Positions 35,272 to 43,827 of a stretch of 64,000 nt of DNA are shown in pieces (position 1 is the stretch's first letter; every line of letters begins with the position of its first letter). The notes below the pieces were generated by a model. The model saw only the letters and a program-made list of their open reading frames with translations. It did not search any database and was not told the DNA's origin. A program made the translations under genes and the position numbers. Source of the stretch: CALZFJ01 sp964459845 (lineage in GTDB: Bacteria; Bacteroidota; Bacteroidia; Bacteroidales; Muribaculaceae); the NCBI GenBank assembly GCA_964459845.1, contig CAYWOC010000008.1, forward strand, positions 14,009-78,008, given 5' to 3'.

Positions 35272-37276
35272 TTACTTCTTCTTCGAGTTCAATGATTCTA
35301 CAAGCATTTCCACGACCTCATTCTGCTGTTGTATAGTACTCGACAATGCATCGGTAGTATTAGTAAGACTTGTGCTATACTGATCAAGATACTTTTGCGT
35401 TGTGGCTTGCACCGTGCGGCTGTAGTCTGTCAATCCTGTCTGCAATTGCTGGAATATGCTGCCAAGCCCTTGTCTTATGGTCTCAAATTTTTCTATATAT
35501 TCTTCCGACATATCACCGGAGTTCTTCAAAAGTTTTGTGACGGCATCAATGCCACTCTGGCTCTTGCGCTGCATATCTTCCATTTTCACAGCATAGTCCG
35601 TCTGGCTCTTAGAGAACAGTTGCGTAGCAAGCTTCATATCTCCTGTTATGGTCTGGAGATGTGCCGTACTTCCCGTAATCTGACCTTGAGCCTGCTGGAA
35701 CATATTCATCGTTCCAGTGATATATTCATTCATCTTTTCAAGTCGGTCAAGACCCTCATTGAATGTTTCAAGCAACTTTTTGGTTTGTGCAGTAGTATCT
35801 TCTTGTAAGGCTATAAGTTCTGTCTGTTTGCTGTTCACATCGTCGGTGATATTTTTAACAGATTGTTGAACCGAAGAAGACAAGGTAGCAATTGTGCTGC
35901 TCATAAATGTTCCCATTTTTTCGGCAGCATCTGTCAATTTGCTGACCATTTGACCTGTTTGCTCTTGAGAGTTTTGAGTCAATCCTTCCATTACTGTTTT
36001 AACTTCCGATATTGCATTGCTGATAGCTCCTGTTGCGAATGATATTTGCTCCTGCATCTGTTGCATTGCTGTGGAATTAGCGTTTGCCGAAGTATTCGAT
36101 ATTTCGGCAACAGCATCCTTCACTTCTTCAATCGTAACTTGTAGAGTTGATGATATCTGTGCCATATTGTTTGGAAAATCTGCCATTGATTGAGCAGCGG
36201 TAGCAAGTTGATGGGCAAGAGCTTCCATTTCATCTGTTGCCGAACCTGATAAGCCAGAGCTGAATTCTTTCATCATGTCAGCCATACAGTCCTTAAGTTC
36301 ATTAACTACGGTCTGAATCATATCTGTTGCTGGTGATGCTACCAGCGATGCCATTTGGTCGATATGCTCCACAATAGACTTTGTTGTAGTATCCACATTC
36401 TCCATAAGAGGCAAAATCTTCTGTTGCATCTGGCGTGAAAGTATTTCATCAAATCCGTTGTTTAGTTCCAGCGCAAGATCGGTCGAGAATGACTTCAATG
36501 CTTTGGATTGCTCCTCGTTTTCTTTCAACATCTCCCTGACAGCATTGGCCACTGTCGCAGTTTCGCCCGATTCACTCTTGTAAGTAAGATTTCCATTAAG
36601 CACATTTATCACATTCCCAATTTCAGATTGAACAACTGCTTTCATAGTATCTGCTACCGATTTAGCCAATGCCTGTTCATTAAGGTCGTCTAATGTCCTA
36701 TCATCAATATAATACAATGAATCCAGCTTATTTGTCAAATTATATAGATTTTTAGCCAATCTATTCCTCCAATATTTATCACAAAAACTGTAAATCATAG
36801 AAAGTGACATTCCGACTAATGACGTAAGGAAAGCCGTTCCCATACCACTTAGCAGCACATTAATACTTTTTTGGATATTTTGGACTGACGAACTGTCAAA
36901 TCCTTTGATGCCTAAAGTAAGTCCAAGGAAAGTACCCAGCAGACCCAACCCCACCAATGTACCAGCGGCTGTATCGAGCGATTTAAGGTTAATTTTACAA
37001 GCGCCACAGGTGCTGAATTCCGAGAAAAATTCTATCGCAGGCGCATTTGTCTGTTTCTTTTCAGTTACATCAATGCAGATAGTCGCAGCATAATCTTCTA
37101 CAATAGCCGCAATTTTACCCCCCCCCGATTTGTTTCAATTCATCGAGAGGATTGTCACTTTCAGCCGCTTTTTCTATGTTCATGTATAACTTGTGCAGTT
37201 TAAAAGCCTGATACATAAACACGACAAAGACTCCTATGATAAAAACGACTGAGATAAGGGTAACATATTCACTCAT
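35272..37276 (-). CDS. zorA: ZorA, MotA/TolQ/ExbB-like motor subunit of Zorya type I; frame broken at a G9 tract
   Basis: The ATG at 37274-37276 opens 53 codons (MSEYVTLISVVFIIGVFVVF..., first membrane helix) that stop right after nine Gs. Removing one G joins them to the downstream frame (GGGKIAAIVEDYAATICIDV...), giving 667 residues. The joined product has the MotA/TolQ core (SLDTAAGTLVGLGLLGTFLG, then MGTAFLTSLVGMSLSMIY) and a ~450-residue coiled-coil tail typical of ZorA. As written, only a TTG at 36957 could start the downstream part, which would lack helix 1. Either a phase-off allele or a homopolymer error. Confidence 0.85.
37118..37126 (-). repeat. homopolymeric G9 tract inside zorA (possible phase-variation switch)
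   Basis: Nine consecutive C on the plus strand; in the zorA frame this reads ATC-GGG-GGG-GGG-TAA. Eight or eleven G would restore the frame and read ATC-(GGG)n-GGT-AAA-ATT. The tract sits between helix 1 and the core of the motor domain. Confidence 0.85.
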
Positions 37277-37493
37277 AATAGTTGCTTTTATTAAGTTTGA
37301 TATCGTTTATTATAAATTATTTTGTCTAAATTATTTTTCTTGGTTTAACTCACTTATATGCTATCTCTCGTGTGATTGATTTTCCTTGTAAAAGTACAAA
37401 TAAAATCCTAAATCTTATGCTTTCTCTGGTAAAAATCCACTAAATATATCAATAAGCACAATTACTTCTCCATATAGGGAGTGGCGGATGGGG

Positions 37494-38039
37494 CTATGGC
37501 TGCTGGCGGCGGGAGATTAGGGCGGCAAGCTCACGGGCGGTGATGGCTGTCTCGTGGGCATTCTCGATGCGGGTGGAGCAGAATGTGAGCTGCGCCTTGG
37601 TGTAGAACGGCTCGCGCTTGGCAAGAGCCTCGTTCACGAAGTCGAGAAGCTCGTCATCGCTCTTGTCGGCTATAAGCGGACGCTTGGCGCGAGAGCCGGG
37701 AAGGGCAAGCCGCAGCGCAAGCCTCTCGGGCGGAGCTGTGAGATATATCGTCAGTCCATGCGCGCCCATATACTCCATATTGTCGAAATAGCACGGTGTG
37801 CCGCCTCCACACGCCACTATCACATCCTCAAAGTCGGCGACCTCTTGCAGCATCCTGCGCTCCACCTCGCGGAATCCATCCTCGCCGCGTGTGGCAAATA
37901 TCTGCTTCACGGTGGCATGGAAACGTCCCTCGATGTAGTGGTCGAGGTCGATGAAGTCTTTGTGCATCTCCTTGGCGAGAGCTTTGCCGAGGGTGGTCTT
38001 GCCGCAGCCCATATATCCTATAAGAAAAATCGGTCGCAT
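37494..38039 (-). CDS. aroK: shikimate kinase
   Basis: It phosphorylates shikimate at position 3 in aromatic amino acid synthesis. The P-loop GYMGCGKTT covers residues 8-16. The substrate residues are in DFIDLDHYIE and the FREVERRML block, with a CGGGTPCYFDN glycine-rich motif in the middle and the R in the lid segment LPGSRAKRPLI. Length (181 aa) is normal. A TACATTTG box lies 46 bp upstream. The 217-bp spacer towards zorA shows nothing else convincing. Confidence 0.93.
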   Translation of the reverse strand: MRPIFLIGYMGCGKTTLGKALAKEMHKDFIDLDHYIEGRFHATVKQIFATRGEDGFREVERRMLQEVADFEDVIVACGGGTPCYFDNMEYMGAHGLTIYLTAPPERLALRLALPGSRAKRPLIADKSDDELLDFVNEALAKREPFYTKAQLTFCSTRIENAHETAITARELAALISRRQQP

Positions 38040-38084
38040 CTTGTGTGAGTGTATAATGTAATGTAGTCGCTGTTAATTATAGGG

Positions 38085-38092
38085 CAAATGTA
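38085..38092 (-). promoter_or_regulatory. -7 box (TACATTTG) of aroK
   Basis: A minus-strand consensus box giving a leader of about 40 nt. Confidence 0.5.
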
Positions 38093-38192
38093 GTGAAAAT
38101 AATTAAGAAAACCGGATGATCCGCATTTTTTTGATGCTCTCCCAATGCTGGAAAGTTGGCGGCAGGGTATTGTGTGAATGTGGCTTTATGAT

Positions 38193-38200
38193 TAACTTTG
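38193..38200 (+). promoter_or_regulatory. -7 box (TAACTTTG) of the RNase H gene
   Basis: A consensus box 20 bp before the ATG at 38220, divergent from aroK. Confidence 0.55.
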
Positions 38201-38219
38201 TCGGCAAATCAAGAATTTA

Positions 38220-38867
38220 ATGGCTGGAAACAATTATAAGTGGTATGTGGTGTGGGTTGGCAACAATCCCGGTATATATGAGACGTGGGAGGACTGCCGC
38301 CAGCAGGTGGAGCATTTTCCCGGTGCGCGCTACAAGGCTTTCAAGAGCCGCGAAGAGGCTATTATGGCTCTGCGTGGCGACCGTGATGCCGACATGGGGA
38401 TATTGCGCAGCATAGCCAATGCCAAGCCTAAAATGGTGAATTACTCAGCCTTTCCCGAAATTGTCACAGACAGCATTGCGGTGGATGCCGCTTGCAGCGG
38501 GAATCCGGGAATCATGGAGTATCGCGGCGTGTCGGTGCGCACGGGAGAGCAGATATTCCATAAAGGCCCGTTCCCGCACGCCACCAACAACATAGGCGAG
38601 TTTCTTGCCATTGTGCATGGATTGGCTCTGCTGAAACAGCGCGGCTACACGTCGATGCCCATATACAGCGACAGCAAGACCGGCATGGCTTGGGTGCGCG
38701 ACCGCATGTGCAAAAGCAAGCTTGCGCCAAATGCCAAGAACCGCGAACTGCTGGAGATAGTGCGCCGAGCCGAGATATGGCTACAGACAAACACCTACAC
38801 CAACCGCATCATCAAGTGGAACACCGAGGAATGGGGCGAGATTCCTGCCGATTTCGGCAGAAAATAA
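38220..38867 (+). CDS. ribonuclease H with N-terminal viroplasmin-like domain
   Basis: A 215-residue protein that cleaves RNA in RNA-DNA hybrids. Residues ~6-50 match the caulimovirus viroplasmin domain of eukaryote-like RNases H1 (YVVWVGNNPGIYETWEDC, GARYKAFKSREEA). The catalytic domain starts at ~88 (VDAACSGNPG, first Asp), then TNNIGEFLAIVHGL with Glu and YSDSKTGMAWV with Asp. The conserved C-terminal Asp is in EIPADFG. It is one of two RNase H types in the window, with rnhB. Confidence 0.88.
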   Translation: MAGNNYKWYVVWVGNNPGIYETWEDCRQQVEHFPGARYKAFKSREEAIMALRGDRDADMGILRSIANAKPKMVNYSAFPEIVTDSIAVDAACSGNPGIMEYRGVSVRTGEQIFHKGPFPHATNNIGEFLAIVHGLALLKQRGYTSMPIYSDSKTGMAWVRDRMCKSKLAPNAKNRELLEIVRRAEIWLQTNTYTNRIIKWNTEEWGEIPADFGRK

Positions 38868-38997
38868 CCGCATAAAACCAGCTATTACCTCTATGCAAAT
38901 TTTAAGAAATTGAATTTCATAATATAAGGTTGCCAATATGATGTAGAGTCCAGATTTGCTGAACTCTACACTCTATGTACGGTTACATTATGATCCA

Positions 38998-40680
38998 TTA
39001 CCTCATATTTACATCGAATGATTTTGGACGCACAAGTTTCTCGGCATAAGTGCGCCCAAATGAGTCGGTGACTTTCACCGTGACACTCGAAGTGGCTGCC
39101 GCAGCTTTTGCGCGGAACATATGTGTGGTGACTACCGGGCGGCTGCCTCCAGGCTTCTTGCCGTTCTTAGCCAATTGCAGTCCGCACGCCAGCATGTGCA
39201 GCGGGTCGATGCCCGAATAGCGCACAACTTCGAGCGGCTTGCCGTCTTCAGCTATCTCGATTTTCCAGTCGGTATCGTAGTCAAACACATTGACAACTAT
39301 CTCATTGTCTCCGAACTTTGAGTAATCGGTCAATTTCGGATAGTAGCCATAGAAAGCCTTTATGTCGCCACCATTATTGGCATAAAACCGCTTGATGGCA
39401 TTCACATCATAGATGCGCATCTGGTGGTCGCCTATGCTGTCGATAGGGTCGATTGCCTTGTATTTCCATGTGATTTTGCCGCCCTTGATGTTATACAGCT
39501 CATATCCTGCCGGCGAACCGTCGCGGCACAGATGCCGTGGCGACATAGTGTTTGTGTTCCACCATGTGCCGCACACTGCCGCTATATTATTTTCGTGTAT
39601 ATTGGGATATTGAGCTGGATGCGCATGGAAATTGTAATGCGTGTGTCCCGACACTATTTTCACATTATTGAAGCCGCTCAACACCGATGCCAGCTTGGCA
39701 TTGTTGTCGCCATGCAGACGCTCCTTCACCGAGAAGTCATTAGTGTTTAATGCCCATGCCTGCGAATGTATGCACAGCATTATCGGTGTGTTGGCATCGG
39801 CTATGTGGCTCAAGTCCTCCTTCATCCAGTCGAGCTGCTCGCCGGTGATTTCATCAAAATAATAATCGGGATTGCCGGCTGCGCCCACAGGAATAGTCTC
39901 TCCCGGTTTTGGAGGATAATTATTGTAAACGATGTCGTCAAGACATATTATATGCACATCTCCAAGATTCATCGAGAAGTATCGAGGTCCGAAATTTCTT
40001 CTGAACCTCTCCGAAGCAAGAAAGTCGCACTTGTCGGAAGCCGGAACGGCAGGGTCATTGTCGTGATTGCCCATTATATGGAACACTGGAGTGGGATAAC
40101 TGCACTCTTCGAGCAAATTGATGTAATCTTCATGAAAGAATTTCTTTTCATACATAAATTCATCCCACACAGCATCTCCAAGTGATATAGTATAAAACTT
40201 ATCACGAGAGTTCTTCACAAGATTGCGGATATTGCTGATATAAAAGTTCTTATATTGGTTTATATCATTGCGGCGCAAAGCAAGATGCTGGTCGGTAGCC
40301 ACAATCAGCTTATAGTCGGTGATGCCTGTCTTTTTTATTGCGAAATCATGCTTCTCCTTCTTGTTCACATCACCGTTAAGCGGTCTCCAGAAATCTGGCA
40401 TAAAGCTGTGTCGCTTGCTCGCCACCGGCTCATACCCCGATGGAAGGACATAAAACACGCAATTGTTCTCCTTGCCCGACAGCAGCTCATATCGCCCATG
40501 GCTGTCGGTACGGGTCCATTTGTAGCCGTCGGTCACATACACTCCCGGCACGCCTTTACCATCGCACTTTATGCATCCCACCACATTACTCTTGTTGCCA
40601 GACGCAAATACAGCCCCAACGCTCGCCACAAGAATCGCAGCAAGCATCAAAAATCTACGATAATAGTAAAAACATTTCAT
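38998..40680 (-). CDS. secreted calcineurin-like metallophosphatase
   Basis: A 560-residue protein with a signal peptide near residues 8-27. An N-terminal beta-sandwich (GVPGVYVTDGYKWTRTDSHGRYEL) precedes the dimetal phosphatase core: VATDQH, SLGDAVWD, MGNHDNDP, LCIHSQAW and SGHTHYNFH. A C-terminal beta domain ends the protein. The architecture matches Bacteroidota phosphoesterases that act on phosphodiesters or phosphoglycans outside the cell; the substrate is unknown. It is downstream of a diverged copy of the 73-bp repeat. Confidence 0.85.
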   Translation of the reverse strand: MKCFYYYRRFLMLAAILVASVGAVFASGNKSNVVGCIKCDGKGVPGVYVTDGYKWTRTDSHGRYELLSGKENNCVFYVLPSGYEPVASKRHSFMPDFWRPLNGDVNKKEKHDFAIKKTGITDYKLIVATDQHLALRRNDINQYKNFYISNIRNLVKNSRDKFYTISLGDAVWDEFMYEKKFFHEDYINLLEECSYPTPVFHIMGNHDNDPAVPASDKCDFLASERFRRNFGPRYFSMNLGDVHIICLDDIVYNNYPPKPGETIPVGAAGNPDYYFDEITGEQLDWMKEDLSHIADANTPIMLCIHSQAWALNTNDFSVKERLHGDNNAKLASVLSGFNNVKIVSGHTHYNFHAHPAQYPNIHENNIAAVCGTWWNTNTMSPRHLCRDGSPAGYELYNIKGGKITWKYKAIDPIDSIGDHQMRIYDVNAIKRFYANNGGDIKAFYGYYPKLTDYSKFGDNEIVVNVFDYDTDWKIEIAEDGKPLEVVRYSGIDPLHMLACGLQLAKNGKKPGGSRPVVTTHMFRAKAAAATSSVTVKVTDSFGRTYAEKLVRPKSFDVNMR

Positions 40681-40730
40681 ATAATCAGAATTTTATCAAG
40701 TTAATGGTATTTCAGAATTATTATCTGCTG

Positions 40731-40807
40731 CAAATCGAATGCAGAATATCAAGCTCGCTTGAATATTATGCTGAGGTGCAGCCTATCTTCTGCAAAGATA
40801 GTGCAAA
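40731..40807 (-). repeat. dispersed 73-bp repeat, single minus-strand copy
   Basis: Read on the minus strand it starts TGCACTATCTTTGCAGAAGA and continues GGCTGCACCTCAGCATAATA, with the internal inverted repeat CAAGCGAGCTTG slightly changed. Its distal end lacks the second TATCTTTG box. It lies between recA and the metallophosphatase gene, pointing at the latter. Confidence 0.85.
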
Positions 40808-40821
40808 TTAGAAGAACAACA

Positions 40822-40860
40822 AGCGGATGCCACAAAACTTTTTGTTAAGTGACATCCGCT
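40822..40860 (-). terminator. terminator of the bcp-recA transcript
   Basis: AGCGGATGCCAC (40822-40833) pairs with GTGACATCCGCT (40849-40860) with one mismatch. Read leftwards it is followed by TGTTGTTCTTCT. Confidence 0.7.
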
Positions 40861-40886
40861 CGTTTTTATTATAAAAAATCGAAGAT

Positions 40887-42008
40887 TTATTGCTCGTCGC
40901 GCTTGGCTTTCATAGCAGCCATAATTTTTGCCTCAAGTTCTTCGGCAAGCTCAGGATTGTCGGCGATAGTGCGCTTGGCAGCATCACGACCTTGACCAAG
41001 ACGTGTCTCCTCATAAGAGAACCATGCTCCGCTCTTCTTCACGATGCCATATTGCACACCAAGATCCACAATTTCTCCTATCTTCGAGATGCCCTCACCG
41101 AATAGAATCTCAAATTCTGTTTTGCGGAATGGAGGCGCAACCTTGTTTTTCACCACCTTTACGCGAGTCATGTTACCAAGCACTTCCTCGCCGTCTTTAA
41201 TCTGACCTATGCGGCGAATGTCGAGACGAACCGATGCATAGAACTTCAATGCATTACCGCCAGTGGTGGTCTCAGGAGTACCAAACATCACTCCGAGCTT
41301 GTCGCGAAGCTGGTTGATGAAGATACATGTGGTGTTGGTCTTTGAGATTGTGGCAGTGAGCTTGCGCAGCGCCTGCGACATAAGGCGTGCCTGAAGCCCC
41401 ATCTTGCTGTCGCCCATGTCTCCTTCGATTTCAGCCTTCGGAGTAAGAGCCGCAACCGAGTCGATTACTATCACATCGATAGCCGATGAGCGTATTAGCT
41501 GGTCGGCAATTTCAAGTGCCTGCTCGCCATTGTCCGGCTGAGAAATCCACAAGTTATTTACATCCACGCCAAGTTTCTCGGCATAGAAACGGTCAAACGC
41601 ATGTTCAGCATCGATTATTGCCGCTATGCCACCGAGCTTCTGAGCCTCGGCAATGGCATGGATAGCAAGTGTTGTCTTACCAGAAGATTCCGGGCCATAT
41701 ATCTCGATTATACGTCCACGCGGATAGCCTCCCACTCCGAGGGCGAAGTCAAGACCTATCGAGCCTGTCGGGATTACTTCTATGTCCTCAATATTCTCAT
41801 CGCCCATCTTCATGATTGAGCCACGGCCGTATGCCTTGTCGATTTTATCCATAGCCACTTGCAGAGCCTTCAATTTCTCGGCCGACACTGGTGCCGGACC
41901 TTTCTTCTGCTGCGGAGCCTCCGCCTTGGCTTCTTTTGCGGCCTTGCCAGCCTTAGGTGCAGGAGCAGTCGTCTCCTCGCCAAATATATTTGTCTCTTTG
42001 TCTGCCAT
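40887..42008 (-). CDS. recA: recombinase RecA
   Basis: A 373-residue strand-exchange ATPase, also the co-protease of the SOS response. Walker A is GPESSGKTT (105-113), with VIVIDSVAALTPKAEIEGDMGD and FINQLRDKLGVMFGTPETTTGGNALKFYAS downstream. It has an Ala/Lys-rich N-terminal extension of about 40 residues and a shorter, less acidic C-tail than E. coli RecA. It follows bcp by 18 bp, so it appears to be transcribed from the promoter in front of bcp. I saw no SOS-box-like palindrome there. Confidence 0.97.
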   Translation of the reverse strand: MADKETNIFGEETTAPAPKAGKAAKEAKAEAPQQKKGPAPVSAEKLKALQVAMDKIDKAYGRGSIMKMGDENIEDIEVIPTGSIGLDFALGVGGYPRGRIIEIYGPESSGKTTLAIHAIAEAQKLGGIAAIIDAEHAFDRFYAEKLGVDVNNLWISQPDNGEQALEIADQLIRSSAIDVIVIDSVAALTPKAEIEGDMGDSKMGLQARLMSQALRKLTATISKTNTTCIFINQLRDKLGVMFGTPETTTGGNALKFYASVRLDIRRIGQIKDGEEVLGNMTRVKVVKNKVAPPFRKTEFEILFGEGISKIGEIVDLGVQYGIVKKSGAWFSYEETRLGQGRDAAKRTIADNPELAEELEAKIMAAMKAKRDEQ

Positions 42009-42026
42009 ATATATTGCTTGTTTAAA

Positions 42027-42476
42027 TTATTTCAAGTTTAATATTTGATTTGCGCTGTCTTTTGTCTTCACTTTTGTGATAATATCGGTGACAGTGCCGT
42101 TTTCATCCACAAGGAATGTGGTGCGCACCGTTCCCATATATTCACGTCCAGCCATCTTCTTGAGCTGCCACACTCCGAATGCCTTGTTGAGCGTCAAATC
42201 CTCATCGGTGATGAGAGGAAAACGCAGTGCAAACTTATCGGCAAACTTGCGGTGCGACTCTGCGCTGTCCTTGCTCACTCCCACTACGGCATATCCCGCA
42301 GCAGCAAGGTCGTCAAGTCCGTCGTTTAGGCTGCAAGCCTCGGCAGTGCAGCCGGGTGTATTGTCCTTGGGATAGAAATATATCACCAGTTTTCTGCCGG
42401 CAAAATCACTTGCTTTAAGCACATTGCCATCGGCTGTCGCTCCAAGTATTTCCGGTATTTTGTCACCTATTTTCAT
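42027..42476 (-). CDS. bcp: thioredoxin-dependent thiol peroxidase (Bcp/PrxQ)
   Basis: A 149-residue peroxiredoxin reducing peroxides with thioredoxin electrons. The motif FYPKDNTPGCTAEACSL has the peroxidatic Cys43 and resolving Cys48 five residues apart, as in PrxQ. The later VRTTFLVDENG strand is conserved. It is the first gene of a bcp-recA unit, with a repeat-borne TATCTTTG 76 bp upstream, so peroxide defence and DNA repair may be co-expressed. Confidence 0.94.
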   Translation of the reverse strand: MKIGDKIPEILGATADGNVLKASDFAGRKLVIYFYPKDNTPGCTAEACSLNDGLDDLAAAGYAVVGVSKDSAESHRKFADKFALRFPLITDEDLTLNKAFGVWQLKKMAGREYMGTVRTTFLVDENGTVTDIITKVKTKDSANQILNLK

Positions 42477-42548
42477 CTCTTTGAAATTTTATTTTATCCA
42501 AAAAATATCTTCACGTCAATCTCTCAAGCATAAAGACTTTTTCATCTT

Positions 42549-42640
42549 TTGCAAAGATAGTGCAAATCGAATGCAGAATATGCCAAATTCATTTGAGCAT
42601 TTATGCTGAGATGCAGCCTATCTTATGCAAAGATAGTGCA
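42549..42640 (-). repeat. dispersed 73-bp repeat, minus-strand copy carrying the bcp-recA promoter box
   Basis: The minus strand reads TGCACTATCTTTGCATAAGA, GGCTGCATCTCAGCATAAAT, a diverged central inverted repeat, ATATTCTGCATTCGATTTGC and a second ACTATCTTTGCA at its downstream end (42552-42559 holds TATCTTTG). That box is 76 bp from the bcp ATG. Confidence 0.85.
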
Positions 42641-42784
42641 ACGGACATCAAAAGCAAAACAAAAACCGAAGTTTTTAAGCATGATGTCAATTCACATTGC
42701 AAAGGTAAAGCACACCATGTGCATTTTGCATTCCCACATAGGTTAAATTCAGCAAATTTCAGCTCTCTATCAACACACGACACA

Positions 42785-42824
42785 CAAAAGCCTCAAAACA
42801 TATTTCACAATACGCTCTGAGGCT
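42785..42824 (-). terminator. terminator of the sigma/barrel operon
   Basis: On the minus strand AGCCTCA pairs with TGAGGCT across a ~20-nt loop, followed by TTTTGTGTG. It lies 66 bp after the stop of the last barrel gene. Apart from the repeat and this hairpin, the 42477-42889 gap shows nothing. Confidence 0.75.
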
Positions 42825-42889
42825 CTACTTAGTACAGTGCTTAATATTTCCTTTTAGTCAAAATCTTCGTCGGTCATCACAACTAAGGC

Positions 42890-43786
42890 TTAGAACAGCA
42901 GCATAGTTCCGAACGACAGCGACTGGAACTTCGGTCCGAAATCAGTTTTCAGCACATTGCATGGAGAATATTTGGCATAAAAACCGATTATTCCGCCCCA
43001 TGTGACGGTAGCCATCAGGTCGCACGTCACCACATTCTGGTGAATGTCCTTGTTGAAATCCTCATATTGCATATCACCAATGCGATATTTCGTCTTCACA
43101 CTGCCATACACATTGAAGTCGAGTATTGCGCTTAGCGAAGTCTTGAACCTTGCGCCAAGATTGCACTGATAGGTGAGCGGAACAAGCAGCGAGAAAGTCT
43201 TTATGCGCGACAAGCGGTCGTAGGCGTTGGCATCGGCATAGCTGCCTATTGTCAGCTTCCCGCTGGCATCATCTCTATAAAAACGCACATTGTCATCAAG
43301 CCTATAATTACGCCAGTCGAGTCCCAAACCTACAATGAACTTGCTTCGCCATGATGTCTGATAGCTTAGAGCCAAAGCATTGGTCCACATTATCTCAGCC
43401 CCTTTCAATCCAGCTCCACTCGGGGCGTTCACGCCCATCGAGTATCCAAAAGCCAGTCCAGAGCTTTCCACACTCCAGTATGGATATTTCACATTGCGGC
43501 GATACTTGTGCGCAAACGGCATCGACAGACACCAGTTGTTGCTCGATTGGTGAGTTTTAACCACTGCATCGGGAGAGAACTGCGAGCGGTAGGTGTAAGT
43601 GGAATCTGCATCACCGCCTATGCCCAAGATATTTATCGTCACGCCATGGGTGTCTTCTGTAATCACAAGCTGATCGGCATTTTCCACTTGCTTTATCACC
43701 TTTGCGCTTACCGAGTCGGTAACTTCTGCCGCCATAGCCGTGAATGAGGCTGCAAGGGCGAGCATTGCTATATATATCTTTTTCAT
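42890..43786 (-). CDS. outer-membrane beta-barrel protein (PorT-like), second copy
   Basis: A 298-residue protein with a signal peptide ending FTAMAA. A soluble N-terminal region (VITEDTHGVTINILGIGGDAD) is followed by paired strands with aromatic girdles (SSGLAFGYSMGVNAPSGAG, FIVGLGLDWRNYRLDDN, SLLVPLTYQCNLGARFKTSLSAILDFNVYGSVKTKYR) and a terminal FGTMLLF. It is paralogous to the gene just upstream (same WKNYRL/WRNYRL and YGS(V/I)xTxYRI blocks). Last gene of the sigma-factor operon. Role unknown; perhaps a target of the envelope response it belongs to. Confidence 0.78.
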   Translation of the reverse strand: MKKIYIAMLALAASFTAMAAEVTDSVSAKVIKQVENADQLVITEDTHGVTINILGIGGDADSTYTYRSQFSPDAVVKTHQSSNNWCLSMPFAHKYRRNVKYPYWSVESSGLAFGYSMGVNAPSGAGLKGAEIMWTNALALSYQTSWRSKFIVGLGLDWRNYRLDDNVRFYRDDASGKLTIGSYADANAYDRLSRIKTFSLLVPLTYQCNLGARFKTSLSAILDFNVYGSVKTKYRIGDMQYEDFNKDIHQNVVTCDLMATVTWGGIIGFYAKYSPCNVLKTDFGPKFQSLSFGTMLLF

Positions 43787-43827
43787 TTCTTTTTCTTCTT
43801 AATTTACATTTTTACAACACATATCTG

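Noticed and set aside
36957..36957. TTG at 36955-36957 as the true zorA start
   Set aside because: It would omit the first membrane helix and about 55 in-frame residues upstream that fit the family. The ATG-led 53 codons plus a one-base shift is the better model.
34562..37276. MotA/MotB or ExbB/TolR pair as a flagellar stator or Tol-Pal/TonB motor
   Set aside because: The long coiled-coil tail, OmpA-type domain and the following zorC and SNF2 genes fit Zorya. No motility or Ton genes are adjacent.
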